Assembly (NCBI RefSeq): GCF_017874615.1
Contig: NZ_JAGIKV010000004.1
Span: 1 to 64,000, forward strand
Direction of reading: 5' to 3'
From: Paenibacillus xylanexedens
Lineage (GTDB): Bacteria; Bacillota; Bacilli; Paenibacillales; Paenibacillaceae
DNA: 64,000 bases
Shown here: positions 36,996 through 46,177 of the stretch, piece after piece
How the letters are laid out: each line of letters opens with the position of its first letter
Position numbering within the stretch: the stretch's first letter is position 1
Made by a program: the position numbers and the translations under genes
The notes under the pieces: model-generated
Told to the model about the DNA's origin: nothing
What the model saw: only the letters and a program-made list of their open reading frames with translations
The model's database searches: none

Positions 36996-37024
36996 TATCG
37001 TATGCAGGGGCCCACAGGGGGGTG
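36996..37024 (-). promoter_or_regulatory. Candidate sigma-K promoter of spoVFA-spoVFB
   Basis: On the minus strand AC (37022-37023), 17 bases and CATACGATA (36996-37004) fit the sigma-K consensus AC-N16/17-CATANNNTA. It lies about 35 bases before spoVFA. The B. subtilis operon is under sigma-K. Confidence 0.75.
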
Positions 37025-37119
37025 AAAACAATAATTGCATTCCACCGTCTGTTTCTCGAATGTAAAAAAGAGCCGCCCCTGTCAGGGACGACTCTAAAGA
37101 ATGGGTATATTTACGCTGC

Positions 37120-37563
37120 TTATTTCCCGGTATGACCGAATCCACCTTCGCCACGTACTGTTTCCGAAAGTTCATTCACTTCCGTCAATTCAACCGTAGG
37201 CACGGTCTGGAAGACGATCTGTGCGATGCGCTCTCCCCGTACAATCGTGAACGGTTCCTGACCCAGATTAATCAACAGCACTTTAACTTCTCCGCGATAA
37301 TCCGCATCAATGGTCCCCGGTGTGTTGAGGCAAGTAATACCATGTTTGAAAGCCAGTCCGCTCCGAGGACGGATCTGTGCTTCCAATCCAGCTGGCATTG
37401 CCATCGCAAGTCCGGTAGGAATCAGTGTACGCTGACCCGGCTGCAATACAACATCTTCCTGAAGTGCAGCTACTACATCAAAGCCAGATGCCAGCTCCGA
37501 CATTTTTTGAGGCAGTTTAATATCTTCATTGCCCGGCAGTCTCTGTATTTGAACGTAATGCAA
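37120..37563 (-). CDS. dut: dUTP diphosphatase
   Basis: Dut hydrolyses dUTP to dUMP, keeping uracil out of DNA and supplying thymidylate synthesis. The 147-residue trimeric-type enzyme has the five family motifs, including [23 protein letters not shown] and the C-terminal [10 protein letters not shown]. Its 5' end overlaps the 3' end of the M16 protease gene by about 38 bases. I prefer a TTG start at 37563 (AAGGG nine bases upstream); TTG at 37566 or ATG at 37572, which touches that site, are alternatives. Confidence 0.9.
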   Translation of the reverse strand: MHYVQIQRLPGNEDIKLPQKMSELASGFDVVAALQEDVVLQPGQRTLIPTGLAMAMPAGLEAQIRPRSGLAFKHGITCLNTPGTIDADYRGEVKVLLINLGQEPFTIVRGERIAQIVFQTVPTVELTEVNELSETVRGEGGFGHTGK

Positions 37564-38809
37564 CAAAATCATCCCTTCTCAATCCAGCGATCGTCTTATC
37601 TGAAGCGCCAACCATAGCAAGTGCAAAAGGTTCAGCAAACATCAGATCAAGTACCGCGTTAATATCGTCCATGGTAACTTGCTCAATTTTGGTGATCATC
37701 TCATCCAGCGTATGGTGTCTGCCCAGCATGAGCTCGTTTTTACCCAGACGATTCATGCGACTGCCTGTGCTTTCCAGGCTCAGAATCAAGCTACCTTTCA
37801 GCTGTTCTTTTCCTTTACGAAGTTCATCTTCGGACAAGCCGTTTACAGCCAGGTCGCCCAGAACTTCTTTGGTCAGATCGAGCACTTCTTTGGTCTGTTT
37901 CGGTGCTGTACCCGCGTATATCGTGAAAAGTCCGCTGTCCGCATGAGAGCTATGATAGGAATACACGGAGTACGCAAGACCCCGTTTCTCACGAATTTCC
38001 TGGAACAGTCTGGAGCTCATGCCTCCACCAATGGCGTTATTCAGAACAACCATAGCGAATTGCAGCGGATCTCCGATTTTACAGCCCGGGAACGAAATAC
38101 AGATATGATTCTGTTCCGTTTTCTTTTTGTGAAAGAGCTGTCCGCTTTGGAAAGCTGGCATCGTGACTGCTTCCGTTACTCCATTTACATCAAAAGCACC
38201 AAAATGCTTCTCCATCAGATCGATTACACTGTCATCAATATTACCCGCGATAATAATGACTGTATTCTCAATCGTGTAGTGCTCCTTCATATATGCACGC
38301 AGATGACTGGAATCCATCGCTTTGAGACGTTCTTCTGTACCCAGGATTGGGTATGCGAGAGGATGCTCACCATAGGCGGCCAAGGCCATCAGATCATGAA
38401 CCATATCATCCGGCGTATCTTCATACATCGAGATTTCTTCCAGAATGACGTTTTTCTCCTTGATCAATTCACCATCATCCATTTTGGATCGGAAAAACAT
38501 ATCAGACAATACATCAACCGCAATCGGCAAATGTTCATCCAATACTTTAGCATAATAACACGTGTATTCTTTGGAAGTGAATGCGTTCACGTTACCGCCA
38601 ATCGCATCGAACTGCTCCGCAATCGCCTTGGCATCATAACGATCGGTTCCCTTGAATAACATGTGTTCAATAAAATGTGATACTCCGTTACTTGCAGGTT
38701 GCTCATTGCGCGAACCTGTCTTGACCCATATTCCGAAAGACACAGAACGGCAGGTCGGTATCTGTTCCATGACAACTCTGAGGCCATTGCCCAGCTGAAT
38801 TTTTTTCAT
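37526..38809 (-). CDS. mlpA: M16-family zinc protease (YmxG/MlpA-like)
   Basis: This 427-residue protein resembles the bacterial processing-peptidase-like M16 enzymes encoded downstream of pnp. The zinc motif HFIEH (45-49) and the distal Glu in [11 protein letters not shown] are intact, so it should be active. In B. subtilis MlpA has been linked to control of extracellular protease production. It overlaps the start of dut, so the two are probably co-transcribed. Confidence 0.93.
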   Translation of the reverse strand: MKKIQLGNGLRVVMEQIPTCRSVSFGIWVKTGSRNEQPASNGVSHFIEHMLFKGTDRYDAKAIAEQFDAIGGNVNAFTSKEYTCYYAKVLDEHLPIAVDVLSDMFFRSKMDDGELIKEKNVILEEISMYEDTPDDMVHDLMALAAYGEHPLAYPILGTEERLKAMDSSHLRAYMKEHYTIENTVIIIAGNIDDSVIDLMEKHFGAFDVNGVTEAVTMPAFQSGQLFHKKKTEQNHICISFPGCKIGDPLQFAMVVLNNAIGGGMSSRLFQEIREKRGLAYSVYSYHSSHADSGLFTIYAGTAPKQTKEVLDLTKEVLGDLAVNGLSEDELRKGKEQLKGSLILSLESTGSRMNRLGKNELMLGRHHTLDEMITKIEQVTMDDINAVLDLMFAEPFALAMVGASDKTIAGLRRDDFVALRSNTETAGQ

Positions 38810-38908
38810 GGTTGGCCCTCCTACATCTCTATAATTGCCTTGATCTCAACCTTGAAATTGAAATCGACATTTGGTTCCAACTGTTTGATATTAACAAAAA
38901 AACAACGT

Positions 38909-39904
38909 TCACTCAACCGCAGACGTATTTACACGTTCCGAAGACAGCGTCTCAGTTACTGTTCCAAGCACCAAACCTTTGGCCCGTATGGATTGAATCA
39001 TGCCCTTTAAAGCTCCCGAAGAAGCAGCTGTAGGGTGCATTAGTATTAACGTCCCAGCCTCGGTATTTTTAGCAATTTTGGCAACAACGGCATCCGGGCT
39101 TGGCTTACGCCAATCCACAGTATCTACTGTCCATAACACGGTTTGCAGTCCCATGGATGAAGCAATGTCAACGGTCTTCTGATTAAAGTCACCGGAAGGC
39201 GGAGCAAACCAACGATTCTCTACGCCCAATGTTTTATGGAGCAGATCCTGGGTTTTGCTAATTTCCAGCTTGGCCCGTTCTGCGCTCAATCGACTCATAT
39301 TAGGGTGAGAATATGCATGGTTGGACATCTCATGCCCACGTTTCTGAATTTCTTTGGCCAGTTCAACATTTTTGCTTAACCAACTTCCATCCAGAAAAAA
39401 AGTAGCCTTCACTTTCTCGGCATCGAGCGTATCCAGCATCGGTTTAATGTATTCGTTCCCCCAGGCCACATTAATCATAAAAGAAACCATCGGTTTGTTT
39501 GCATTCCCCCGATAGATCGGATGTGCACCCAAATCCTTAAGCTGGATCTCCGGCTCAATCTGACGGTAGACATACGCTATTTTGGTATTCAACGTTCCAC
39601 TCAGCGCCTTACGGTATGTCGCTTCCACATCAATCTCCATGCCATTATAACCAGGAATCGCTTTCCATACCCGATCCACTCTGGCATTTACCGGAGCAAT
39701 TTTCGTTTCAGCCGCTTTATCCCGAATCGCAGACAACAGCGCATCTTCTCCAGTTGCCTCCTTAAACATGTCAAAAGCATTTTGCGTACCTGGCCCATCA
39801 CGGATCTCCGTAATGTATGTACGTACACTGCCAACTTGTCCGATCAATATGACCGCAGTCACACCCGCCAGAACAGCCGCCAGCTTTTTGGATTGGTTTC
39901 CCAC
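38909..39904 (-). CDS. ylxY: YlxY-like polysaccharide deacetylase-family sporulation protein
   Basis: This 331-residue protein has an N-terminal membrane anchor or signal (residues about 8-24) and a NodB-type deacetylase domain (about 135-320). Motif 2 is present (HAYSH at 196-200), but motif 1, normally TFDDG, reads SFMINVAWGN (141-150) and lacks the catalytic and metal aspartates, so deacetylase activity is doubtful. The start is GTG eight bases after GGGAGG. The location between pnp and the M16 gene matches B. subtilis. A sigma-E-like promoter lies upstream. Confidence 0.88.
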   Translation of the reverse strand: MGNQSKKLAAVLAGVTAVILIGQVGSVRTYITEIRDGPGTQNAFDMFKEATGEDALLSAIRDKAAETKIAPVNARVDRVWKAIPGYNGMEIDVEATYRKALSGTLNTKIAYVYRQIEPEIQLKDLGAHPIYRGNANKPMVSFMINVAWGNEYIKPMLDTLDAEKVKATFFLDGSWLSKNVELAKEIQKRGHEMSNHAYSHPNMSRLSAERAKLEISKTQDLLHKTLGVENRWFAPPSGDFNQKTVDIASSMGLQTVLWTVDTVDWRKPSPDAVVAKIAKNTEAGTLILMHPTAASSGALKGMIQSIRAKGLVLGTVTETLSSERVNTSAVE

Positions 39905-39933
39905 AGCTCCATCCTCCCGCCGTCTTTGTCCCC

Positions 39934-39962
39934 ATCATATGAGGACAAGGGCAAAAATATGA
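39934..39962 (-). promoter_or_regulatory. Candidate sigma-E promoter of ylxY
   Basis: TCATATT (39956-39962), 14 bases and CATATGAT (39934-39941) on the minus strand fit the sigma-E consensus KMATATT-N14-CATAYANT with one mismatch. It lies about 30 bases before the start. Confidence 0.6.
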
Positions 39963-40006
39963 ATAAAAAGCCATGGTTCCATTCATGCTTATTATATTTA
40001 AACGTT

Positions 40007-40039
40007 AAAAAAAGAGCCAGAAATTCACATTCTGTCTCT
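40007..40039 (-). terminator. Terminator of pnp
   Basis: AGAG-CAGAA/TTCTG-CTCT arms (one mismatch) followed by TTTTTTT on the minus strand. Confidence 0.8.
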
Positions 40040-40079
40040 TCATTCAATCTATCCATTTATAACCTGTCGCTTCGGTATC

Positions 40080-42182
40080 CTAGGATTGAGCCGGAGCTTC
40101 AGCAGTCAAAACTGCTTTACGGGACAAGTTGATTCGACCTTGTGGGTCAATTTCCGTTACTTTTACCGTAATGGAATCACCGATAGCTACAACATCTTCC
40201 ACTTTGGCAACACGTTCAGTTGACAGTTGCGAGATGTGTACCAGACCTTCTTTGTTCGGAAGTACTTCAACGAATGCACCGAATTTCTCTACGCGTTTTA
40301 CTTTGCCGACATAAATCTCGCCGACCAATACTTCGCGCACAATACCTTCGATGATCGCTTTGGCTTTATCATTCATCTCCTGGTTAGAAGAAGCGATAAA
40401 GACACGTCCATCCTGTTCGATATCAATTTTAACACCGGTTTCTTCGATGATTTTATTGATAATTTTACCACCTGCACCGATCACGTCACGGATTTTGTCC
40501 GGATTGATATGCATCGTTGTAATTTTAGGCGCATATTGTGATAACTGCTCACGTGGAGTTTTCAAAATTTCGTTCATTTTGCCCAAAATGTGCATACGAC
40601 CTTCTTTGGCTTGCGCCAATGCATCAGACAAAATTTGACGATTAATACCATCAATTTTAATGTCCATTTGAATCGCGGTTACACCTTCAGGTGTTCCTGC
40701 TACCTTGAAGTCCATGTCACCCAGGTGATCTTCCATACCCTGAATATCACTCAGAATGGATACATGATCACCATCTTTGATCAGACCCATAGCCACACCC
40801 GCAACCGGAGCTTTGATTGGAACACCTGCATCCATCATAGCTAAAGTGCTGGCACAGATACTTGCCTGAGATGATGAGCCGTTGGATTCCAGAACTTCAG
40901 ATACCAAACGAATCGTGTACGGGAAATCCGTTTCGGAAGGGATCACTTTGGAAAGAGCACGCTCACCCAGAGCACCATGTCCGATTTCGCGACGACCTGG
41001 AGCACGCAATGGACGCGCTTCACCTACGCTGAATGGTGGGAAGTTATAGTGATGCATGAATCGTTTCGTTTCTTCAAGACTGATTCCGTCCAAAATCTGA
41101 ACATCACCCAGTGCACCAAGTGTACAAACGCTAAGTGCTTGCGTTTGACCGCGCGTAAACAGTCCTGTACCATGTGCACGTGGCAGCAGAGATGTATCAC
41201 ATTCAATTGGGCGAATTTCAGCAAGTCCACGTCCATCCGGACGAACTTTATCATGCGTGATCAGACGACGCACTTCTTCTTTGACGATATCGTGCAGAAC
41301 TTCCTTCACGTCTTTGAGCAATTCCGGACTTTCAATATATTTCTCTTCAAAGTGAGCAACGGTTTCGTCATTCACTACATCGATTGCATCTTGACGAGAA
41401 TGCTTCTCGGCGATTTTAACCGCTTCGACCAGACGAGCGCTGGCGAATTCACGCACACTGCTGTTAACTTCAGCATTAACGGTACGCAACTTAACAGCCA
41501 TTTTTTCTTTTCCAGCAACTTGCACAAGTTGTTCGATTACAGCAATAATATTTTGGATCTCATCATGTCCAAACATGATTGCTTCGAGCATCACTTCTTC
41601 CGGCACTTCGTTTGCTTCGGCCTCAACCATCATAATGGCATTTTTGGTTCCTGCAACGACCAGTTCAATATCACTGACTTCAAGCTGTGCAATCGTTGGG
41701 TTAATGATGAACTCGCCATCAATACGTCCCACTTTCACGCCACCAATCGGTCCGCTGAATGGAACATCCGAAATGCTCAATGCTGCTGATGTACCAATCA
41801 TTGCAGCGATTTGCGGTTCGCAATCCTGATCCACACTCATAACGATATTCAGAACTTGTACATCATTACGGAAGCCTTCAGGGAACAAAGGACGAATCGG
41901 ACGGTCCGTCAGACGGCTCGAAAGAATCGCTTTCTCACTTGGTCTGCCTTCACGTTTAATAAATCCACCCGGGATTTTACCTACGGCGTACAATCTTTCT
42001 TCATAGTTCACCGTTAATGGGAAAAAGTCCAGATCTTTCGGCTCACTTGATGCTGTCACGGTACACAATACCACGGTATCCCCGTATGTTACCTTAACGG
42101 CAGCATTAGCCTGCTTGGCCAAACGCCCGGTCTCAAGCGTAAGCTTTCTTCCACCAAGCTGCATTTCAACACGCTGTTCCAT
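40080..42182 (-). CDS. pnp: Polyribonucleotide nucleotidyltransferase (PNPase)
   Basis: PNPase degrades RNA 3' to 5' by phosphorolysis and can add tails. The 700-residue protein has two RNase PH domains (the second with [20 protein letters not shown] and phosphate-binding SNGSSSQAS), a KH domain with [13 protein letters not shown], and a C-terminal S1 domain (about 620-690). The ATG at 42182 has AGGAGG six bases upstream; a longer start at 42296 would run through the leader. It lies after rpsO, with two terminator-like hairpins between. Confidence 0.97.
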   Translation of the reverse strand: MEQRVEMQLGGRKLTLETGRLAKQANAAVKVTYGDTVVLCTVTASSEPKDLDFFPLTVNYEERLYAVGKIPGGFIKREGRPSEKAILSSRLTDRPIRPLFPEGFRNDVQVLNIVMSVDQDCEPQIAAMIGTSAALSISDVPFSGPIGGVKVGRIDGEFIINPTIAQLEVSDIELVVAGTKNAIMMVEAEANEVPEEVMLEAIMFGHDEIQNIIAVIEQLVQVAGKEKMAVKLRTVNAEVNSSVREFASARLVEAVKIAEKHSRQDAIDVVNDETVAHFEEKYIESPELLKDVKEVLHDIVKEEVRRLITHDKVRPDGRGLAEIRPIECDTSLLPRAHGTGLFTRGQTQALSVCTLGALGDVQILDGISLEETKRFMHHYNFPPFSVGEARPLRAPGRREIGHGALGERALSKVIPSETDFPYTIRLVSEVLESNGSSSQASICASTLAMMDAGVPIKAPVAGVAMGLIKDGDHVSILSDIQGMEDHLGDMDFKVAGTPEGVTAIQMDIKIDGINRQILSDALAQAKEGRMHILGKMNEILKTPREQLSQYAPKITTMHINPDKIRDVIGAGGKIINKIIEETGVKIDIEQDGRVFIASSNQEMNDKAKAIIEGIVREVLVGEIYVGKVKRVEKFGAFVEVLPNKEGLVHISQLSTERVAKVEDVVAIGDSITVKVTEIDPQGRINLSRKAVLTAEAPAQS

Positions 42183-42297
42183 GAAACCCCTCCTTTTATT
42201 CGTTCCTAATTCAATGGATTCTGCATATTCACAGTATTTCCTGCTTGTCCTGCATTCATTAGCTATGTATGGATCTTTCAACATGCTAACCTGCACA

Positions 42298-42318
42298 ACA
42301 AAAGCTCCTCACGGAGCC
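42298..42318 (-). terminator. Second terminator-like hairpin before pnp
   Basis: GCTCC-GTGA-GGAGC followed by TTTTGTTG on the minus strand, about 115 bases before pnp. Confidence 0.5.
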
Positions 42319-42352
42319 CCATCTACAAATATATGGCAACATGTTCATCTAC

Positions 42353-42418
42353 AAAACAACCCGGCTGTAAGTTCCGCTTGTCCTTTTAGACAAAAGAATG
42401 ACGGATAACAGCCAGGTT
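42353..42418 (-). terminator. Terminator of rpsO
   Basis: AACC-GGCTGT/ACAGCC-GGTT arms with one mismatch and an inner TTGTC/GACAA helix, followed by TTTTG on the minus strand. Confidence 0.7.
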
Positions 42419-42441
42419 GATTTTGAAAACATGTACGATAA

Positions 42442-42711
42442 TTAACGACGCAATCCGAGTTTTTCGATCAGTGCGCTGTAACGTTTAACATCTTTGTTTT
42501 TCACGTAAGCCAAAAGCTTACGACGTTGACCTACCATTTTCAAAAGTCCACGACGTGAGTGGTGGTCTTTCTTATGCGTACGCAAGTGGTCTGTCAAACT
42601 TGTGATGTTTTCCGTAAGGATAGCAACTTGCACCTCTGGAGATCCTGTATCGGACTCGTGAGTTTTGTGCTCGTCGATCAGTTGTTGTTTACGTTCTTGA
42701 GTCAATGCCAT
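42442..42711 (-). CDS. rpsO: 30S ribosomal protein S15
   Basis: S15 binds the 16S rRNA central domain early in 30S assembly. The 89-residue sequence is typical ([44 protein letters not shown]). The ATG at 42711 follows AAGGAGGTG; a longer reading to 42768 would run through the leader. It has its own promoter and a structured leader. Confidence 0.98.
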   Translation of the reverse strand: MALTQERKQQLIDEHKTHESDTGSPEVQVAILTENITSLTDHLRTHKKDHHSRRGLLKMVGQRRKLLAYVKNKDVKRYSALIEKLGLRR

Positions 42712-42722
42712 CCTGTTCACCT

Positions 42723-42805
42723 CCTTCAATATAATCGCCATTAGCCTCGTCACCGCCGGTGAGAGCAAGCAACCAAGCCAAGGTTAATGTTGTCTCAATC
42801 GACAA
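42723..42805 (-). promoter_or_regulatory. Structured rpsO leader, possible S15 autoregulatory site
   Basis: The leader forms GTTGTC-GATTGA-GACAAC and a second helix TCACC-GGC-GGTGA extended by CTC/GAG, close to the ribosome binding site. Bacillales rpsO leaders are known to bind S15; the match here is by position and structure only. Confidence 0.4.
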
Positions 42806-42813
42806 CGTAGTAC

Positions 42814-42843
42814 AGTATATCATAATTGCCTAGTTAAAGTAAA
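42814..42843 (-). promoter_or_regulatory. Sigma-A promoter of rpsO
   Basis: TTTACT (42838-42843), 18 bases and TATACT (42814-42819) preceded by TGA, an extended -10, on the minus strand. Confidence 0.7.
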
Positions 42844-42870
42844 TGTAAACATTCATTTAATACTGAACCT

Positions 42871-43809
42871 TTAAGATAACAGGCGGCTGGCAGTTAATGC
42901 ATCTTCACGAATCTGGCTAATTAATGCATCAATGGAGTCAAACTTTCGTTCTGCACGAATATAGTGAACGAGCTCAACCTTTAGTTCCTGGTCATATAAG
43001 TGTCCATCAAAATCAAGCAGGTGCACTTCAAACGTAGGTTTCATCCCGCTTTCGTGAAACGTAGGTTTCACACCGAGATTCATTACGCCAGGCAGTTCCT
43101 GTTCGCCATACTGCACACGAACAGCGTAAACACCCTTCGACGGGGTAACGTAATGATCCGTGAGTTCAAGGTTGGCTGTAGGAAATCCAATCGTTCGTCC
43201 ACGCTTCTCCCCGTGAATGACGGTTCCTCTGATGCTGTAAGGTCGGCCAAGCCACTGACTGGCCTCATCCATCTCCCCACGCTTCAATAGGCCACGAATG
43301 AGAGAACTGCTCACTTTTTCACCATTTAACAAAAAAGGAGGAACGGTTTCCACCGTCATCTCTCCTTCTCCCAAAGTACGAAGAATTTGTTCATCCCCTG
43401 CACCCTTGTGACCAAAACGGAAGTCAAAACCCACCACCGCTGTTCGTGTCTGAAGAGGAATCAACAAGTCGTGTACGAATTGTTGCGGCGTCAACCGTGA
43501 GAAATCTTCATTGAACTCCACCACATAGAGTACATCAACGCCCATTCCTGCCAAGATGTCTTCTTTATCTCTCAAGGGAGTTAAATAACCCTCGTAATCC
43601 CCTTTGCGCATAACTTCCTTCGGATGTGGATGAAAGGTCATGACCGCTGCCTGCATGCCCGTTTCCCGCGCAATGCGGACAGCTGATAAAATGACACTTG
43701 CATGTCCGAGATGCAGTCCGTCGAATTGACCAATCGCAAGCACTTGGGGCAGTGTGCTCAGCTCAGTCGAATGTAACGTCTGCGGATAGGTTAGCATTAC
43801 GGTTTTCAC
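42871..43809 (-). CDS. ribF: Bifunctional riboflavin kinase/FAD synthetase
   Basis: RibF phosphorylates riboflavin to FMN and adenylates FMN to FAD. The 312-residue protein has the N-terminal nucleotidyltransferase with GQFDGLHLGHASVI and the C-terminal kinase with TIGFPTANLEL and GVYAVRV. I favour the GTG at 43809 (AGGTG seven bases upstream, giving MKTVMLTYPQ); the ATG at 43815 is only a few bases from that site. It lies after truB as in Bacillus. Confidence 0.96.
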   Translation of the reverse strand: MKTVMLTYPQTLHSTELSTLPQVLAIGQFDGLHLGHASVILSAVRIARETGMQAAVMTFHPHPKEVMRKGDYEGYLTPLRDKEDILAGMGVDVLYVVEFNEDFSRLTPQQFVHDLLIPLQTRTAVVGFDFRFGHKGAGDEQILRTLGEGEMTVETVPPFLLNGEKVSSSLIRGLLKRGEMDEASQWLGRPYSIRGTVIHGEKRGRTIGFPTANLELTDHYVTPSKGVYAVRVQYGEQELPGVMNLGVKPTFHESGMKPTFEVHLLDFDGHLYDQELKVELVHYIRAERKFDSIDALISQIREDALTASRLLS

Positions 43810-43878
43810 AATCATTCACCTGCATTTCACTAGATAGGCCAAGCTTGAGCATCACCACAACTCCAAGCCCGAAACCTC

Positions 43879-44802
43879 TTATTCCGGCAAAAAGACTTTA
43901 ACTGCCCTCACCGTTGGTTTTAGTTCATCCCGTTCAAATATCCCCAGAAACGTACCATCCTGAGCATACAACCGCAGCAAACCAGGTTGCTCCACAGGCG
44001 GTTCCAGAAGACGTGCAGACAGTTTCTGACCTTGCAGTGCTCCTTTGGCCTGTTCTTCTCCAACCTTGTGAGCCGGAATTGAAGCAATAGCCTCGTCAAC
44101 AGGAATCAGCGCCTCCGCCAAAGTCCCGTCAGCCATAAGTTGTTCCACTTCTTCAATACGAAGACAACGATCTGCAGAGATACCTGCCGATATCGTACGC
44201 TCCAGTTGAACCATGGTCGATGGATATCCGAGTTGCCGGCCAATGTCTACACACAATGTCCGAATATAAGTACCTTTTGAACATAAGGCCCGGAAGGATA
44301 TATCGGTGGTCTCACCCTGAGTCTCAATCCCTGTAAGTTCGAGCTCATAGATTGTGACCTCACGGCTCTTACGCTCTACCGTCTTACCTTCACGAGCAAG
44401 CTCATAAAGACGTTTGCCGTCTACCTTTACCGCAGAATACATGGGTGGTACCTGTGAGATCGTGCCCAGAAACTGCTCAAGCACCTGTTGAACCTGTTCC
44501 TGTGTTACTTCCACAGTCGTTTCAGCCCGCTCAATGACTTCCCCTGTCATATCCTCTGTGTCAGTAGACAGTCCCAATCTGAGCGTAGCCAGATATTCCT
44601 TCGGAAGCTCCTGCATGTACTCCACCACACGTGTCGCCCGTCCAAGACAGAGTGGCAGTACGCCTGTAACTTGTGGATCAAGTGTGCCCGTATGCCCAAT
44701 GCGCTTCATTTTGAGAATGCGACGCATTTTGGCTACAACATCATGAGAAGTAAATCCCGCCGGTTTATATACCGGAAGTACACCTTCAAATGGCTTTACC
44801 AT
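43879..44802 (-). CDS. truB: tRNA pseudouridine(55) synthase TruB
   Basis: TruB makes pseudouridine 55 in the tRNA T-loop. The 307-residue protein has the catalytic Asp in GHTGTLDPQVTGVLP, the PLCLGRATR element and a C-terminal PUA-like extension. Its start overlaps the nrnA stop by seven bases, so the genes are coupled. Confidence 0.96.
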   Translation of the reverse strand: MVKPFEGVLPVYKPAGFTSHDVVAKMRRILKMKRIGHTGTLDPQVTGVLPLCLGRATRVVEYMQELPKEYLATLRLGLSTDTEDMTGEVIERAETTVEVTQEQVQQVLEQFLGTISQVPPMYSAVKVDGKRLYELAREGKTVERKSREVTIYELELTGIETQGETTDISFRALCSKGTYIRTLCVDIGRQLGYPSTMVQLERTISAGISADRCLRIEEVEQLMADGTLAEALIPVDEAIASIPAHKVGEEQAKGALQGQKLSARLLEPPVEQPGLLRLYAQDGTFLGIFERDELKPTVRAVKVFLPE

Positions 44803-45773
44803 TGTGAATTCACCTGCTTCAGTACTTTTGCGACAATATCATCAAGTCTGCCTTCCAGACGACATCCGGCTGCGAGCACATGCCCGCCTCCGCCAAAGGT
44901 CTGTGCTAGTGCAGCAACATCAATCTTACCAGCTGAACGCAAAGAAACTTTGACTGCATTCTCGTTGATGACTTTGAAAAAGATACCAACTTCCACGCCC
45001 TGAATGTTGCGCGGATAGTTCACTACCCCTTCAAGATCTTCATTAGCTGCTCCACAAGCCACCATATCATCTGGTGTAATAACAACCCAGGCTATCTTTC
45101 CATCATCTGTCATCTGCAGGCTTGATAGTGCCTGATTCAAAATCCGAACTTGCGGAAGAGTCACCTGCTCCAACAAGGTCTGGGCGAGATAGGGTCCATC
45201 CACGCCATGTTCAAGCAGTCTGGAGGCCGTTGTCATTACATTTGGGCTGGTGTTGGCATAGCGAAAGCCACCTGTATCGGTAAGCAATCCTGTATAAACT
45301 GCCGTCGCAACATCTTTATCCCATGTTACTTGGAACAGGTTAAGAAAATCGAACAAGATTTCAGCCGTTGCAGCAGCATCAGACTTAATGATGTTGACTG
45401 TACCATAACCGTCATTTGTAGGGTGATGATCAATATTCAAGATAACAGCATCATCTTCGAAATAATGGCGTGTCAAACCTACTCTGGCAAAGTCTGCACA
45501 ATCCACACAGATAACAGCTTTATATTTTCGCTGCGGTGGTTGTTCGGTCATGTTCACAATGTTGCCTGCTTCCCACAAAAATTGCATGCGCCCGGGGATT
45601 TCACCTTCATTAATCATCGTGAATGTCTTACCCAGACATGACAGCAGCCAGCCCACCGTTACCGTCGAGCTGACTGCGTCACCGTCCGGCTGTACATGCG
45701 ACACGACCAGGTAATCATCATGCTCCAGCAGAAATTGCTTTCCGGCCTGGAGCGCCTGTTCATAAGTGTGCAT
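44796..45773 (-). CDS. nrnA: Bifunctional oligoribonuclease/PAP phosphatase NrnA
   Basis: NrnA degrades short RNA oligomers and dephosphorylates 3'-phosphoadenosine 5'-phosphate. The 325-residue DHH/DHHA1 protein has HVQPDGDAVSS, ICVDCADFARVG, the DHH motif in NIDHHPTNDGYG, and the C-terminal GGGHVLAAGC. The ATG at 45773 follows GAGGAG by six bases; a reading to 45872 would overlap rbfA by 80 bases. It is part of the infB operon. Confidence 0.95.
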   Translation of the reverse strand: MHTYEQALQAGKQFLLEHDDYLVVSHVQPDGDAVSSTVTVGWLLSCLGKTFTMINEGEIPGRMQFLWEAGNIVNMTEQPPQRKYKAVICVDCADFARVGLTRHYFEDDAVILNIDHHPTNDGYGTVNIIKSDAAATAEILFDFLNLFQVTWDKDVATAVYTGLLTDTGGFRYANTSPNVMTTASRLLEHGVDGPYLAQTLLEQVTLPQVRILNQALSSLQMTDDGKIAWVVITPDDMVACGAANEDLEGVVNYPRNIQGVEVGIFFKVINENAVKVSLRSAGKIDVAALAQTFGGGGHVLAAGCRLEGRLDDIVAKVLKQVNSQW

Positions 45774-45792
45774 TGCCGTCTCCTCTATTCTG

Positions 45793-46152
45793 TTACTGGG
45801 ATTCGTTCTTGTCGGAACCAATATCGCCAAGCAGCTTCTCAATTCGGCTGCCATAAGCGATGGATTCGTCAATCTTAAATATCAACTCGGGAACATGCCG
45901 GAACCGGATACGTTTGCCCAGCTCGGAACGCAAAAATCCATTTGCTTTTGCCAGAGCTTTGAGCGTGTTATCTTTTTGTTCCTGTTCACCGAAGACACTC
46001 AGATAAACTTTGGCTTGCGACAAGTCTCCTGTCACTTCGACTCCCGTTACCGTAATAAAGCCGATACGTGGATCTTTCAGTTCAGACTGGATGAGCAGAC
46101 TTATTTCTTTCTTGATCTGCTCGCCCACTCTACCTGTACGAATCTTAGCCAT
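45793..46152 (-). CDS. rbfA: Ribosome-binding factor A
   Basis: RbfA is a KH-like protein that binds the 30S subunit and helps 16S rRNA maturation. The 119-residue sequence shows the family start ([18 protein letters not shown]), the core [21 protein letters not shown] and the [16 protein letters not shown] end. It lies just after infB, as usual. Confidence 0.96.
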   Translation of the reverse strand: MAKIRTGRVGEQIKKEISLLIQSELKDPRIGFITVTGVEVTGDLSQAKVYLSVFGEQEQKDNTLKALAKANGFLRSELGKRIRFRHVPELIFKIDESIAYGSRIEKLLGDIGSDKNESQ

Positions 46153-46177
46153 TGTTGTTCACCTCATGCTTCCTTGC

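Noticed and set aside
36963..37175. N-terminal extension of SpoVFA by 71 residues
   Set aside because: It has no homology to the family, and the region holds the sigma-K promoter and a good ribosome binding site for the shorter start.
37526..37572. Frameshift or misassembly at the mlpA-dut overlap
   Set aside because: Both proteins are complete at their ends; a short coding overlap explains it.
37679..38659. A 326-codon plus-strand open frame
   Set aside because: It is opposite the well-conserved M16 protease gene and has no start signals; a shadow frame.
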